Source of the DNA: Marinomonas aquimarina
Lineage (GTDB): Bacteria; Pseudomonadota; Gammaproteobacteria; Pseudomonadales; Marinomonadaceae
Assembly (NCBI RefSeq): GCF_900089755.1
Contig: NZ_FLOC01000011.1
Span: 79,112-143,111, forward strand
Length of the DNA: 64,000 nt
Direction: 5' to 3'
Shown: positions 9,317 through 17,958 of the stretch, one piece after another
How the letters are laid out: every line of letters starts with the position of its first letter
Position numbering within the stretch: position 1 is the first letter of the stretch
Position numbers and translations under genes: made by a program
The notes under the pieces: generated by a model
What the model was told of the DNA's origin: nothing
What the model saw: only the letters and a program-made list of their open reading frames with translations
Databases searched by the model: none

Positions 9317-9802
9317 CTAATCTTGTTCAAGAAAAATTCTTACAATTTCTGCGTCAAGCTGCTCTCCACGACGCTTCATGACCAGTTCATCGCCCTCTTC
9401 CTTTCCCAAAAGCGATTTACCGAGCGGGGTCTGCGGTGTCACCAGAAGTACCGATTTGGCTTGGCACTCAAACTCACCTCCGCCACAGCATTGCGACAAA
9501 ATGACGACCTTACTCCAGCCATCTTCTCGCTCAACCTCAAATACCGACCCGAGCGTAACCTCCTCACTGTCAGCAAAAGTAAACTTGCGAAAATACGCCA
9601 AGTCGGCTTCGCACTCTGCCACACGAACAGACTGACCATGAGCTAAATAAGAGTTTTCCAAACCAAACGTATCCCATTTGGTTTCCGCGACACTTTCGGT
9701 ATTCGTTGCCGCCGATCGGGCTTGGGCAGCCGCCTCTTGCGCCACTTTGACGCGATTTTCAGCGTAGGCGATCAACGCCTGATAGAGACTGTCTAAAAAC
9801 AT
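9317..9802 (-). CDS. GreA/GreB C-terminal domain protein
   Basis: 161 residues from the ATG at 9802. An in-frame GTG farther upstream lies inside the cysN terminator hairpin, so I reject it. The N-terminal third is helical, with KWDTFGLENSYLAHGQ, a segment typical of the small Gre-like family of gammaproteobacteria. The C-terminal part (about 85-161) has the Gre FKBP-like fold signature TPQTPLGKSLLGKEEGDEL. True GreA/GreB have a long two-helix finger with acidic tip residues for RNA cleavage; this finger is much shorter. It probably binds RNA polymerase. Its role is unknown. Confidence 0.8.
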   Translation of the reverse strand: MFLDSLYQALIAYAENRVKVAQEAAAQARSAATNTESVAETKWDTFGLENSYLAHGQSVRVAECEADLAYFRKFTFADSEEVTLGSVFEVEREDGWSKVVILSQCCGGGEFECQAKSVLLVTPQTPLGKSLLGKEEGDELVMKRRGEQLDAEIVRIFLEQD

Positions 9803-9814
9803 TTTCTTCACAAA

Positions 9815-9846
9815 CAAAAAAGCCACTGTAAAAACAGTGGCTTTTA
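9815..9846 (-). terminator. Intrinsic terminator after cysN
   Basis: A strong hairpin, AAGCCACTGT with an AAAA/TTTT loop and ACAGTGGCTT, is followed by T residues on the minus strand. It ends the cysDN transcript just before the Gre-like gene, and T-rich sequence follows on both strands. Confidence 0.85.
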
Positions 9847-9865
9847 TACACGATTTATCGACTAA

Positions 9866-11479
9866 TTACAGACGAACGGTCGCTAAAACTTGTTCTGCAA
9901 CATCTTCAAGGTTGCCGTCGGTTAGTTCGATGTCAGCAACCGCTGCATCGGCTACTACAACTACAACACCCGTTTGCTTAAGAAGCTCAGCTTCTGCTGC
10001 TGACGCATCCAGCTTCGCAAGCGCTACCACACCGCGGCGTAGTAGAGAACGCTCTAGCTGCTGCGCATCCACTGCAGAGCCTGATGCTAGCGCTACCACT
10101 GCAGGCTTTTGACCAAGGCGAGCGGCACGCTCTTCAGCAGTCACTACAGTATCTGCATCCAAATCACCAACAACTTCCTCAACCATACCCGCACCAACGG
10201 TTACGTTTGAAAGACGATCAATGACAATTAATGCACCTGTTAGCGGGCTAGTCTGGTAGTTATCGAACGCCACTGGCGCATCGAAGCTGATCACACAGTC
10301 CGCAATAACGTTTAGATCCACTTGATCAACTTCTGTTTGCTCAAGTGTGTTTACGTCAACACGGTAGTTGATGTGATGCACTTTACCAGGCACCGTTTGC
10401 GTGCCCAGCTTAAAGTTGTACAGCTTACCTGGCACCAATGGTTGGTCAGACATCCACACAACTGACGCACGCAGGTTAGCACTGATTTCAGGCTCATGAC
10501 CTGGGTGAACAATCATATCACCACGACTGATGTCGATCTCGTCTTCTAGCGTGATTGTTACCGCTTGACCCTTCTTAGCGACATCTAAGTTGCCATCGTA
10601 CGTTACGATTTCAGCCACTTTAGATCTCTTACCAGAAGGCAGTGCAACAACATCATCACCAGGCTTCACTTGACCGGCAGCGATCGTACCAGCAAAACCA
10701 CGGAAATCTAGGTTTGGACGGTTAACGTACTGCACTGGGAAGCGGAACGAATCGCTCTTCACATCACGGTTAATTTGAACCTGCTCGAGGATCTCCATCA
10801 AAGGTCCACCTTGGTACCAAGGCGTATGCTCAGATGCATTAACTACGTTGTCACCTTTAAGCGCTGACATTGGCACAAAGTAAACATCTTCAGGCTTACG
10901 GTTACCAAGCTGTTCAATGAACTCTAGGTAGTCAGCACGGATTTCGTTGAACTTCTCTTCCGAGAAATCCACCAAGTCCATTTTGTTTACGGCTACCACA
11001 ACGTGCTTAATACCTAGCAACGAAGCGATGTAGCTATGACGACGCGTTTGCGTTTGCACACCGTAACGAGCATCGATCAAGATGATCGCCAAGTCACACG
11101 AAGAGGCACCTGTCGCCATGTTACGTGTGTATTGCTCGTGCCCAGGGGTGTCCGCAATGATGAATTTACGTTTCTCAGTTGAGAAGTAACGGTAAGCTAC
11201 GTCAATGGTGATACCCTGCTCACGCTCTGCTTGCAGACCGTCTACTAGCAGCGCTAGATCGACTTCTTCGCCCTGCGTACCAGATTTTTTACTGTCGCGT
11301 TTTACCGCATCTAGGTGATCTTCGTAGATCAACTTAGAATCATGAAGCAAGCGACCGATTAGCGTACTTTTACCATCGTCTACGTTACCGCAGGTTAGAA
11401 GGCGAAGTAGGTCTTTTTCTTCATGCTGTTTTAGGTAGCCAAGGATATCTTGACTGATCAATTCTGATTGATGAGACAT
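9866..11479 (-). CDS. cysN: Sulfate adenylyltransferase GTPase subunit CysN with degenerate CysC-like tail
   Basis: 537 residues, where plain CysN is about 475. Residues 1-440 are a normal CysN GTPase: [14 protein letters not shown] (P-loop), DTPGHEQY (G3) and NKMDLVD (G4), then two beta-barrel domains ending [13 protein letters not shown]. With CysD it drives synthesis of adenosine phosphosulfate. Residues about 445-537 resemble the start and end of the APS kinase domain of CysNC fusions. [13 protein letters not shown] matches the fusion junction and [13 protein letters not shown] matches the kinase C-terminus. The kinase P-loop is replaced by [12 protein letters not shown], and about half the domain is missing. 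APS kinase activity is therefore not expected. cysD lies 17 bases upstream. Confidence 0.95.
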   Translation of the reverse strand: MSHQSELISQDILGYLKQHEEKDLLRLLTCGNVDDGKSTLIGRLLHDSKLIYEDHLDAVKRDSKKSGTQGEEVDLALLVDGLQAEREQGITIDVAYRYFSTEKRKFIIADTPGHEQYTRNMATGASSCDLAIILIDARYGVQTQTRRHSYIASLLGIKHVVVAVNKMDLVDFSEEKFNEIRADYLEFIEQLGNRKPEDVYFVPMSALKGDNVVNASEHTPWYQGGPLMEILEQVQINRDVKSDSFRFPVQYVNRPNLDFRGFAGTIAAGQVKPGDDVVALPSGKRSKVAEIVTYDGNLDVAKKGQAVTITLEDEIDISRGDMIVHPGHEPEISANLRASVVWMSDQPLVPGKLYNFKLGTQTVPGKVHHINYRVDVNTLEQTEVDQVDLNVIADCVISFDAPVAFDNYQTSPLTGALIVIDRLSNVTVGAGMVEEVVGDLDADTVVTAEERAARLGQKPAVVALASGSAVDAQQLERSLLRRGVVALAKLDASAAEAELLKQTGVVVVVADAAVADIELTDGNLEDVAEQVLATVRL

Positions 11480-11496
11480 TCTTACAACTCCTAGCC

Positions 11497-12411
11497 TTAG
11501 AAATAACCTTGCTTCTTCTTCTCTTCCATCGAACCAGCGGAATCGTGGTCGATGACACGGCCTTGACGCTCTGAACTCTTCGTCAACAGCATCTCTTGAA
11601 TGATTTCAGGCAATGTATCCGCTTCAGACTCCACCGCACCCGTTAGTGGGTAACAGCCAAGCGTACGGAAACGTACTGATTTCATTTCTGGCACTTCGCC
11701 TTCTTTCAACGGCATACGTTCATCATCAACCATGATTTGTACGCCATCACGCTCAACAACTGGGCGTTTTGCAGCAAAGTAAAGAGGAACAATTGGAATG
11801 CTCTCTAGGTAGATGTATTGCCAGATATCCAATTCCGTCCAGTTCGATAGAGGGAACACGCGAATACTTTCGCCTTTGTTCACTTTACCGTTGTAGATGT
11901 TCCACAACTCTGGACGCTGGTTTTTAGGATCCCAGCGGTGTTGCTTATCACGGAAAGAATACACACGCTCTTTCGCACGCGACTTCTCTTCGTCACGACG
12001 CGCACCACCAAAGGCGGCATCGAAACCGTATTTATCAAGCGCTTGTTTCAAGCCTTGCGTCTTCATCACGTCTGTGTGTACTGCACTACCATGAGAGAAC
12101 GGCCCGATACCTTGAGCAACACCCTCTGGGTTTTGATGCACTAGAAGGTCAAGACCTAGTTTCGCGACCATTTCGTCACGGAACGTAATCATTTCCTTGA
12201 ACTTCCAACCTGTGTCAACGTGCAATAGTGGGAAAGGCGGTTTACCTGGGTAAAACGCTTTCATAGCAAGATGCAGCATTACTGCTGAATCTTTACCAAT
12301 CGAATAAAGCATAACCGGGTTATCAAACTCTGCGGCTACTTCACGAATAATGTGAATACTCTCAGCTTCAAGCTGTTTAAGGTGAGTCAGTCTTGCCTCT
12401 GTAACTGTCAT
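11497..12411 (-). CDS. cysD: Sulfate adenylyltransferase subunit CysD
   Basis: A 304-residue PAPS-reductase-fold nucleotidyltransferase. The adenylyl-binding loop [13 protein letters not shown] is near residues 36-48. [20 protein letters not shown] and [14 protein letters not shown] are family signatures. It adenylates sulfate to APS using ATP, with GTP hydrolysed by CysN. It is the first gene of a two-gene cysDN unit with a promoter-like region at 12453-12476. cysC and cysH are not nearby. Confidence 0.97.
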   Translation of the reverse strand: MTVTEARLTHLKQLEAESIHIIREVAAEFDNPVMLYSIGKDSAVMLHLAMKAFYPGKPPFPLLHVDTGWKFKEMITFRDEMVAKLGLDLLVHQNPEGVAQGIGPFSHGSAVHTDVMKTQGLKQALDKYGFDAAFGGARRDEEKSRAKERVYSFRDKQHRWDPKNQRPELWNIYNGKVNKGESIRVFPLSNWTELDIWQYIYLESIPIVPLYFAAKRPVVERDGVQIMVDDERMPLKEGEVPEMKSVRFRTLGCYPLTGAVESEADTLPEIIQEMLLTKSSERQGRVIDHDSAGSMEEKKKQGYF

Positions 12412-12452
12412 ATTATCTCGTCCAAATAGTAAAAGGCTTCGGCATTTAGCTA

Positions 12453-12476
12453 ACTATAACATGCCAGAAAGTTATA
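12453..12476 (-). promoter_or_regulatory. Probable cysD promoter with inverted repeat
   Basis: On the minus strand TATAGT (12453-12458) is a good -10 about 42 bases before the cysD ATG, with no good -35. It overlaps the inverted repeat TATAAC-N10-GTTATA (12455-12476). A weak -35 is usual at activated cys promoters, where CysB binds upstream. That CysB binds this dyad is inference only. Confidence 0.4.
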
Positions 12477-12513
12477 AAAACCAGCCCAACTAGATTTTCA
12501 TAGCATATAGATA

Positions 12514-12539
12514 TTAAAAAAGGCTCATAATGAGCCTTC
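12514..12539 (-). terminator. Intrinsic terminator after trhP
   Basis: The hairpin AAGGCTCAT/ATGAGCCTT with a very short loop is followed by TTTTTTAA on the minus strand, 28 bases past the trhP stop. Confidence 0.85.
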
Positions 12540-12566
12540 TTATCGAGCCAAATCAATGCAACGAAC

Positions 12567-13925
12567 TTAGAAGCCGTTTGGCAGGTTGCGCATTACCAAT
12601 CCAAGCTCAAGTTGCTCAGGCTGATATGGCAATGGAATACGCACTTTATGACCCGATCCTGGCGCTACCGCCATCGTCTCGCCCTTCAAGTTTTCCATGG
12701 CTTCAATAGTATAAATCATACTACCTTTAGGTGTAATGAGCTCAATCGAATCCCCAACCTTGAAGCGATTCTTAACATCGATGGTCAACCAACCATTATT
12801 CCAATCCAGCATTTCACCCACAAACTGCTGACGATCAGAAATAGAATTGCCGTATTGATAGTTCTGGTACTGATCGTGCACGTGACGACGGTAGAAGCCT
12901 TCGGTGTAACCTCGGTTCGCTAAGCCCTCTAACTTATCCATCAAAGACATATCAAATGGCTGACCATGTACCGCATCATCGATCGCTTTACGATACAACT
13001 GGGCAGTACGTGCCGCGTAAAAGTGCGACTTGGTACGACCCTCGATTTTTAGAGAATGAACCCCCAACTCAATCAGCTTCTCTACGTGCTGGATCGCACG
13101 CAGATCACGGCTATTCATGATGTAGGTACCGTGCTCATCTTCAAAGGCAGGCATGAACTCCCCTTCACGGCCTTGCTCACGCAGTAACACCACATCATCA
13201 AAAGGTTTGCCTTCACCTAGGGTAGGCGCAACATAGTCTGACGGATCAAAACTCTGCACGCCTTTTAGGTGACTACCATCTGCCGGCACAATGTCGCCAT
13301 TTTCATCTTGCACCGCCGACTTCATATCATATTGCCAGCGACAAGAGTTCGTGCAGGTTCCTTGGTTAGGGTCACGACGATTAAAATAGCCAGACAACAA
13401 ACAACGACCAGAATAAGCAATACACAAAGAGCCATGAACAAACGTCTCGATTTCCATTTCTGGCACCATCTGACGAATTTCACCGACTTCATCCAAAGAC
13501 AATTCACGTGACAAGATGACACGCTCCAAGCCAAAGTTATGCCAGAACTTAACGGTTGCCCAGTTCACCGCATTGGCCTGCACAGATAAGTGAATTGGCA
13601 TGTCCGGCCATTTCTCTTTGATCAGCATCATCAAACCAGGGTCTGACATAATCAAAGCATCAGGCCCCATTTCCACCACAGGCTCCATGTCTTTGATAAA
13701 CGTCTTAATCTTGGCGTTGTGCGGTGCGATATTCGTCGCAACGTACAGCTTCTTACCTTGGCTATGCGCCTCTTCAATACCTTGAGCAAGGTTCGCCATA
13801 GTAAAATCGTTATTACGAACACGCAGGCTGTAGCGCGGCTGGCCTGCATAAACTGCATCGGCACCGTACGCATAGGCATAGCGCATGTTTTTCAGGGTAC
13901 CAGCAGGAGAAAGCAATTCGGTCAT
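12567..13925 (-). CDS. trhP: Prephenate-dependent tRNA uridine(34) hydroxylase TrhP (YegQ), U32 family
   Basis: 452 residues, colinear with E. coli YegQ/TrhP (about 453). The N-terminus LLSPAGTLKNMRYAYAYGADA and the U32 signature around EVFVHG/ETFVHGSLCIAYSGRCLLSGY are clear. So are the cysteine set (CIAYSGRC, CTNSC) and the RTKSHFYAARTAQLYRKAIDD stretch of the barrel. In E. coli TrhP makes 5-hydroxyuridine at the tRNA wobble base in parallel with TrhO. The U32 'peptidase' label is historical. It is monocistronic, with its own terminator. Confidence 0.92.
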   Translation of the reverse strand: MTELLSPAGTLKNMRYAYAYGADAVYAGQPRYSLRVRNNDFTMANLAQGIEEAHSQGKKLYVATNIAPHNAKIKTFIKDMEPVVEMGPDALIMSDPGLMMLIKEKWPDMPIHLSVQANAVNWATVKFWHNFGLERVILSRELSLDEVGEIRQMVPEMEIETFVHGSLCIAYSGRCLLSGYFNRRDPNQGTCTNSCRWQYDMKSAVQDENGDIVPADGSHLKGVQSFDPSDYVAPTLGEGKPFDDVVLLREQGREGEFMPAFEDEHGTYIMNSRDLRAIQHVEKLIELGVHSLKIEGRTKSHFYAARTAQLYRKAIDDAVHGQPFDMSLMDKLEGLANRGYTEGFYRRHVHDQYQNYQYGNSISDRQQFVGEMLDWNNGWLTIDVKNRFKVGDSIELITPKGSMIYTIEAMENLKGETMAVAPGSGHKVRIPLPYQPEQLELGLVMRNLPNGF

Positions 13926-14002
13926 AATGTATCTTTATAGAGGAGTGAATATGGCGCGAATTCTAGCGAATTGCTTAGCTTTTTCCTTACGCCAAACGCA
14001 AG

Positions 14003-14026
14003 AAAGGCTGAACAAGTCAGCCTTTC
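14003..14026 (-). terminator. Probable terminator between 14063 gene and trhP
   Basis: The hairpin AAAGGCTGA-ACAAG-TCAGCCTTT is followed by a short T-containing stretch. It lies 36 bases beyond the stop of the minus-strand coiled-coil gene. The T tract is weak on the minus strand and better on the plus strand. Confidence 0.55.
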
Positions 14027-14062
14027 TTTGACCTAAATCAAGCTTTAAAAACTTACCTTCGG

Positions 14063-15022
14063 TTATCCACCATTTGCCATACTTAACTCTAGAGACAGTT
14101 GGCGCACCTGCGCTTTCAGGCTGTTAATCTCACGCAAAACCTGCGGACGAAATTGATCAATAGACTGAATCGACTCATCAATATTTTGCAGTTGGCTGGT
14201 TAGATTAGCTGGCACTTGTGGCGTGCTTGAAGCATTAGCCAGACTATCTAATCCTTGCGCCTGCTGATTGACGTTTGACGTCAAACGCTCAAGCGATTGC
14301 TGCAACGCTGACAACTGCTGATCCAGGCTGGCGATACGATCTCGCTGCGCAGCAATGGTCGACGCCTGCTCAGACACCTTCCCCACCACCTCATCAGACA
14401 ACTGTGTCACTTTCGTTGACTGCTCGGTTTGTGTTGCCTCAAGAGCCGCCACGGTTTTCACCATAGCATTAAAACCACTCTCGATTTCATTAAACGCATC
14501 GGCTTGCACTGCAGCACGCTTACCTTGAGTAGAAACGGTATCACGCAACTCAGATAATTTTGTTTCCAGCAGCTCGATTTGTGAGTCGTTCGTAGCAATG
14601 GCTTTTCGATTTCGATCGTAAGCCACTCCCCACAACTTGCGAATTTCGCTTTCATGGGTCTTCAAGGTTTCTTCAACTGTTGTCCCCAGCTCACTGTTGG
14701 AGACATCCGCTGCCACTAATTGACTGTCTAAGTCCTGTATTTGACTACGAGCGCCCAATAATTCATCGCGTAGCTTTTGATTTTCCATCCATAACCAGTA
14801 GCCGCCAGCGCTTGCGCCACCTATTATTAAAAGCAGTAGCAAATAAACAAAACCTAAACTGGGCTTTTTGGCCGCAGCCTGAGTCGCCGCCGCAGGCTTG
14901 GCCGGCGGAGGGTTAAGGCGCTGTTTACCAGCCTTTTGCGCTCCAGCCACCGGTGTTCGGTCACTGAGCTCATCTTGGTCGAGCGTTAAACTTGGAATCT
15001 CAACGTCATCATCTTTGCGCAT
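14063..15022 (-). CDS. Membrane-anchored coiled-coil protein of unknown function
   Basis: 319 residues. The acidic, Pro/Ala/Lys-rich cytoplasmic N-terminus (1-52) precedes one membrane helix (about 55-78, FVYLLLLLIIGGASAGGYWLW). The periplasmic part is predicted to be almost entirely coiled coil (about 80-310), rich in Gln, Ser, Glu and Leu, with a short KLWGVAYDRNR stretch. The architecture (N-in, single pass, long periplasmic coiled coil) suggests a structural envelope protein, but I do not recognise a characterised homologue. It is the divergent neighbour of sodB, 166 bases away. Confidence 0.8.
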   Translation of the reverse strand: MRKDDDVEIPSLTLDQDELSDRTPVAGAQKAGKQRLNPPPAKPAAATQAAAKKPSLGFVYLLLLLIIGGASAGGYWLWMENQKLRDELLGARSQIQDLDSQLVAADVSNSELGTTVEETLKTHESEIRKLWGVAYDRNRKAIATNDSQIELLETKLSELRDTVSTQGKRAAVQADAFNEIESGFNAMVKTVAALEATQTEQSTKVTQLSDEVVGKVSEQASTIAAQRDRIASLDQQLSALQQSLERLTSNVNQQAQGLDSLANASSTPQVPANLTSQLQNIDESIQSIDQFRPQVLREINSLKAQVRQLSLELSMANGG

Positions 15023-15188
15023 AAAAGTATTCGGCCATTAATCTTTGTACAACTATGAAAATCTATGGGAATAAATAACCACACAAACAGAATGAATATA
15101 ATATTCAAATGTTCAATGCTACTATATAAGCACCATTAACTGCTTGATCACAAGCACTTTTCATTACAATAAAGCAAGGAGAAAAGAA

Positions 15189-15773
15189 ATGGCTTTTGAA
15201 TTACCAGCTCTACCTTACGCTAAAGACGCTCTTGAGCCACACATGTCTGTTGAAACGCTTGAGTTCCACCACGGCAAGCACCACAACACTTACGTAACTA
15301 AGCTAAACGGTCTTGTTCCTGGTTCAGAGTACGAAGGTAAGTCTCTAGAAGAGATCATCACTTCTGCTCCAGCTGGCCCAGTATTCAACAATGCTGCACA
15401 AATCTGGAACCACACTTTCTTCTGGAACAGCCTAAGCCCTAACGGTGGCGGCGAGCCTACTGGCGCTCTAGCTGACGCAATCAACGCTAAATGGGGCTCT
15501 TTCGCAGCGTTCCAAGAAGCATTCAACGACAAAGCAGTAAACAACTTCGGTTCTTGCTGGACTTGGTTGGTGAAAAACGCTGACGGTTCTCTAGAGATCG
15601 TTAACACTAGCAACGCGGGCACACCAATGACAGCTGGTCAAACTGCTTTGATCACTGTTGACCTTTGGGAACACGCTTACTACATCGACTACCGCAACGT
15701 ACGTCCTGATTACCTAAAAGGTTTCTGGGCGCTTGCAAACTGGGAGTTCGCTGCAGCGAACTTCGCAGCTTAA
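15189..15773 (+). CDS. sodB: Superoxide dismutase [Fe]
   Basis: 194 residues from the ATG at 15189, which follows AAGGAG. An upstream in-frame ATG adds a non-homologous stretch, so I exclude it. Metal ligands are visible: His in [11 protein letters not shown], His in WNHTFFW, and the [15 protein letters not shown] motif. Gln in NNAAQIWNH is the iron-type active-site glutamine; in Mn enzymes the Gln comes from the C-terminal half. It converts superoxide to peroxide in the cytoplasm. Codon bias is strong. It is monocistronic with a terminator at 15797. Confidence 0.97.
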   Translation: MAFELPALPYAKDALEPHMSVETLEFHHGKHHNTYVTKLNGLVPGSEYEGKSLEEIITSAPAGPVFNNAAQIWNHTFFWNSLSPNGGGEPTGALADAINAKWGSFAAFQEAFNDKAVNNFGSCWTWLVKNADGSLEIVNTSNAGTPMTAGQTALITVDLWEHAYYIDYRNVRPDYLKGFWALANWEFAAANFAA

Positions 15774-15796
15774 TTAAAAAATTAAGCCAGTCTATA

Positions 15797-15823
15797 AAAG
15801 CGCAACCTCGGTTGCGCTTTTTT
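15797..15823 (+). terminator. Intrinsic terminator after sodB
   Basis: The hairpin AAAAGCGCAAC-CTCG-GTTGCGCTTTT is followed by T residues, 24 bases past the sodB stop. Confidence 0.88.
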
Positions 15824-15938
15824 GTTTTACGCATTACTGACACAATCCCTTAAGAATGAAGACCCGCTAATTGTTGCGCTAAAGCCATAGTAGCGTTATT
15901 GTCTTGTTACAAGTAATTGATTGTAAAAGGGTCTTCAC

Positions 15939-16604
15939 GTGCTAAAACAAATACTGTTCGGATTAACGGCTTCCTTTAGCGTTATACTTTCAGCACAAGC
16001 GGAAACGGTTTATGTTTCCGACATTCAATTCGTTGCCATCCGTGAAGGGTTAAGCAATGACACACGCGCTACCGAACGCGGCATTAAGAGCGGCACCGCC
16101 TTGACCGTATTGGACCGCCGTGATGACTACATTAAAGTACGCACCCCCGATAGCAATGAAGGCTGGCTACCTAACTACTTTATTAGTGAAGATCGCGTCA
16201 GTCGAGACCAATTGGTCTACCTACAAAGCCAGCTTACCGACGCCAAAGAAGCTCAAATTGAAGCCGAAGAAGCCGCGCTAGCTAGCCAAGAAGCCCATGA
16301 TCAATTAGCAGAGTCTGTCGAATCTTTAACCGCGCAAAAGCAAGCACTTGAAAACCAGCTCAACAGCGTGTCAGAGCTGGCGCAACAAGCAAAAGCCATT
16401 GTTTCTGCCAATGACGAATCTGATTACAAGATCCAATCACTGCAACAGCAAGTGGACACACTACGCGCTGAAAACGAAGCCATGAGTTCTTCCATTGAAC
16501 AACGCTGGTTCTTAATTGGTGCAGGAACATTGATCGTCGGCGGTCTTTTCGGCCTTCTATTCCCAATGACGCGAAAAAAGAAGGTATCATCTAGCTCTTG
16601 GTAA
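15939..16604 (+). CDS. SH3-domain / coiled-coil membrane protein (YgiM/TIGR04211-like)
   Basis: 221 residues from a GTG start; AAGGG lies 7 bases upstream and no ATG fits. A signal peptide ends SAQA-E (1-21). A bacterial SH3 domain covers about 22-86 (VYVSDIQFVAIREG to EGWLPNYFI), then a coiled coil (about 88-180). A C-terminal membrane helix (about 190-211) is followed by the positive tail TRKKK. The periplasmic SH3 probably meets the cell wall while the helix anchors the inner membrane. E. coli YgiM has this layout; its function is unclear. It is in an operon with the antiporter gene 19 bases downstream. Confidence 0.82.
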   Translation: MLKQILFGLTASFSVILSAQAETVYVSDIQFVAIREGLSNDTRATERGIKSGTALTVLDRRDDYIKVRTPDSNEGWLPNYFISEDRVSRDQLVYLQSQLTDAKEAQIEAEEAALASQEAHDQLAESVESLTAQKQALENQLNSVSELAQQAKAIVSANDESDYKIQSLQQQVDTLRAENEAMSSSIEQRWFLIGAGTLIVGGLFGLLFPMTRKKKVSSSSW

Positions 16605-16623
16605 CTTGTATTGAGGGCAAAGC

Positions 16624-17799
16624 ATGGATGTTAGTATTGTTCACTCCTTTTTTCTAATCTTTGCTGGGGCGGCGGTGGTCGCCTCAGTTGCCCTCTATAC
16701 CAAACAACCCCTTATACTTGCCTACATCGCCTTAGGCGCCCTACTTGGCCCCTACGCCCTAAAACTGGTCGACCAACCCAAGTTGCTAGAAGGCATGTCT
16801 CATATTGGTATCATCTTCTTATTATTTTTACTCGGGCTCGACATGAAGCCCAGTCACCTCTTTAATATGTTGCGTAAAGCGTCTTGGGTCGCCATTGCTT
16901 CCTCACTGGCGTTTGCCGCAGTCGGTTATTTAACCGCCAAAGCCTTTGGTTATACCCAGATGGAAGCCATCATGATGGGGTTGGCAATGATGTTTTCCAG
17001 CACCATCATTTGCATCAAGCTTTTGCCCACCACGGTACTGCACCATAAACACACTGGCGAAATCGTGGTTGGCCTATTACTTTTACAAGACATCATCGCC
17101 ATCGCCGTATTACTAGCCCTAGCAGCCATCGGCAACAGTGCGAACAGCAGTGACTCCTTACAACACTACTTAATTCCCCTTATTGGCCTGCCCACTTTAA
17201 TCACTGGCGCCTTTCTATTGGTGAGATATGTGCTATTGCCGCTATTAACCAAGTTTGACCGCTTTCATGAGTACATCTTTTTACTATCAATCGGCTGGTG
17301 CCTATCCATGGCAACCGCCGCTGAAGTGCTTGGACTGTCCGCTGAAATGGGGGCTTTTATCGCCGGTGTCGCCTTGGCCACCTCGCCAATTTCACAGTAC
17401 ATCGCCATCCACCTAAAACCGCTGCGAGACTTCTTCTTAATCTTGTTCTTTTTCTCAATCGGCGCGAGTTTTAACTTGGATTTATTAGGCTTAGTCATCT
17501 GGCCAGCGCTAGTGTTAGCGCTACTCTCTATGATCGTGAAGCCAACGGTGTTTCGCTTCCTCCTAAAAGGTTTAAAAGAAGATAAAAGCACCAGTTGGGA
17601 AGTCGGCTTTCGCCTTGGCCAAGTGAGCGAGTTTTCTTTATTAATCGCTTACTTAGCCACATCTCTTGGACTGATTGGCATTGAAGCCAGCCATGTCATC
17701 CAGGCCACAGCCATCTTAACGTTTGCCCTGTCGACCTACGTCGTCATTCTCTGCTACCCCAACCCAATTGCGATTTCTGAACGACTAAGACGTGATTAA
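16624..17799 (+). CDS. CPA2-family monovalent cation:proton antiporter (KefB-like membrane domain)
   Basis: 391 residues, nearly all membrane. It has about 11-12 hydrophobic segments with the family signatures LLFLLGLDMKPSHL, FSSTIICIKLLP, LLLLQDIIAIAVLLALAA and LSAEMGAFIAGVALA. Unlike KefB/KefC there is no C-terminal RCK/TrkA-N nucleotide-binding domain. The protein is therefore a bare exchanger, and its ion specificity (K+ or Na+) cannot be read from the sequence. It is translated from an AGGGCAAAGC-ATG site directly after the SH3-domain gene. Confidence 0.88.
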   Translation: MDVSIVHSFFLIFAGAAVVASVALYTKQPLILAYIALGALLGPYALKLVDQPKLLEGMSHIGIIFLLFLLGLDMKPSHLFNMLRKASWVAIASSLAFAAVGYLTAKAFGYTQMEAIMMGLAMMFSSTIICIKLLPTTVLHHKHTGEIVVGLLLLQDIIAIAVLLALAAIGNSANSSDSLQHYLIPLIGLPTLITGAFLLVRYVLLPLLTKFDRFHEYIFLLSIGWCLSMATAAEVLGLSAEMGAFIAGVALATSPISQYIAIHLKPLRDFFLILFFFSIGASFNLDLLGLVIWPALVLALLSMIVKPTVFRFLLKGLKEDKSTSWEVGFRLGQVSEFSLLIAYLATSLGLIGIEASHVIQATAILTFALSTYVVILCYPNPIAISERLRRD

Positions 17800-17823
17800 G
17801 CGAAAATAATCTTATAAATATCG

Positions 17824-17848
17824 GGGGCTTCAGGGCATGCCCCTTTTA
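17824..17848 (+). terminator. Probable terminator after the antiporter gene
   Basis: A GGGGC...GCCCC stem is followed by TTTTATT, 24 bases past the stop. The 10-base loop can also form an internal GGGCATGCCC dyad, so strength is uncertain. Confidence 0.55.
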
Positions 17849-17910
17849 TTGCGCTAGCAAAGTAATATAGAATACGCGCGAATACCTGACTACTTCGCTG
17901 AAAAGTCTTG

Positions 17911-17916
17911 TATACT
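17911..17916 (+). promoter_or_regulatory. Likely -10 element of the fusA promoter
   Basis: TATACT lies 42 bases before the fusA ATG, in CTTGTATACTATCC. The -35 is poor. A free-standing promoter fits a fusA gene outside a ribosomal-protein operon. Confidence 0.45.
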
Positions 17917-17958
17917 ATCCATGCGAAAAATTCATTCTACACTTATTAGAGTAATGTA

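Noticed and set aside
9818..9842. CTGT...ACAG in the cysN terminator as a LexA box
   Set aside because: The element is 12 bases, not 16, and is fully explained by the terminator stem.
15050..15188. AT-rich dyads before sodB that might be a Fur site
   Set aside because: No adequate match to the 19-bp Fur consensus. A -10-like TATATAA exists, but no reliable operator.
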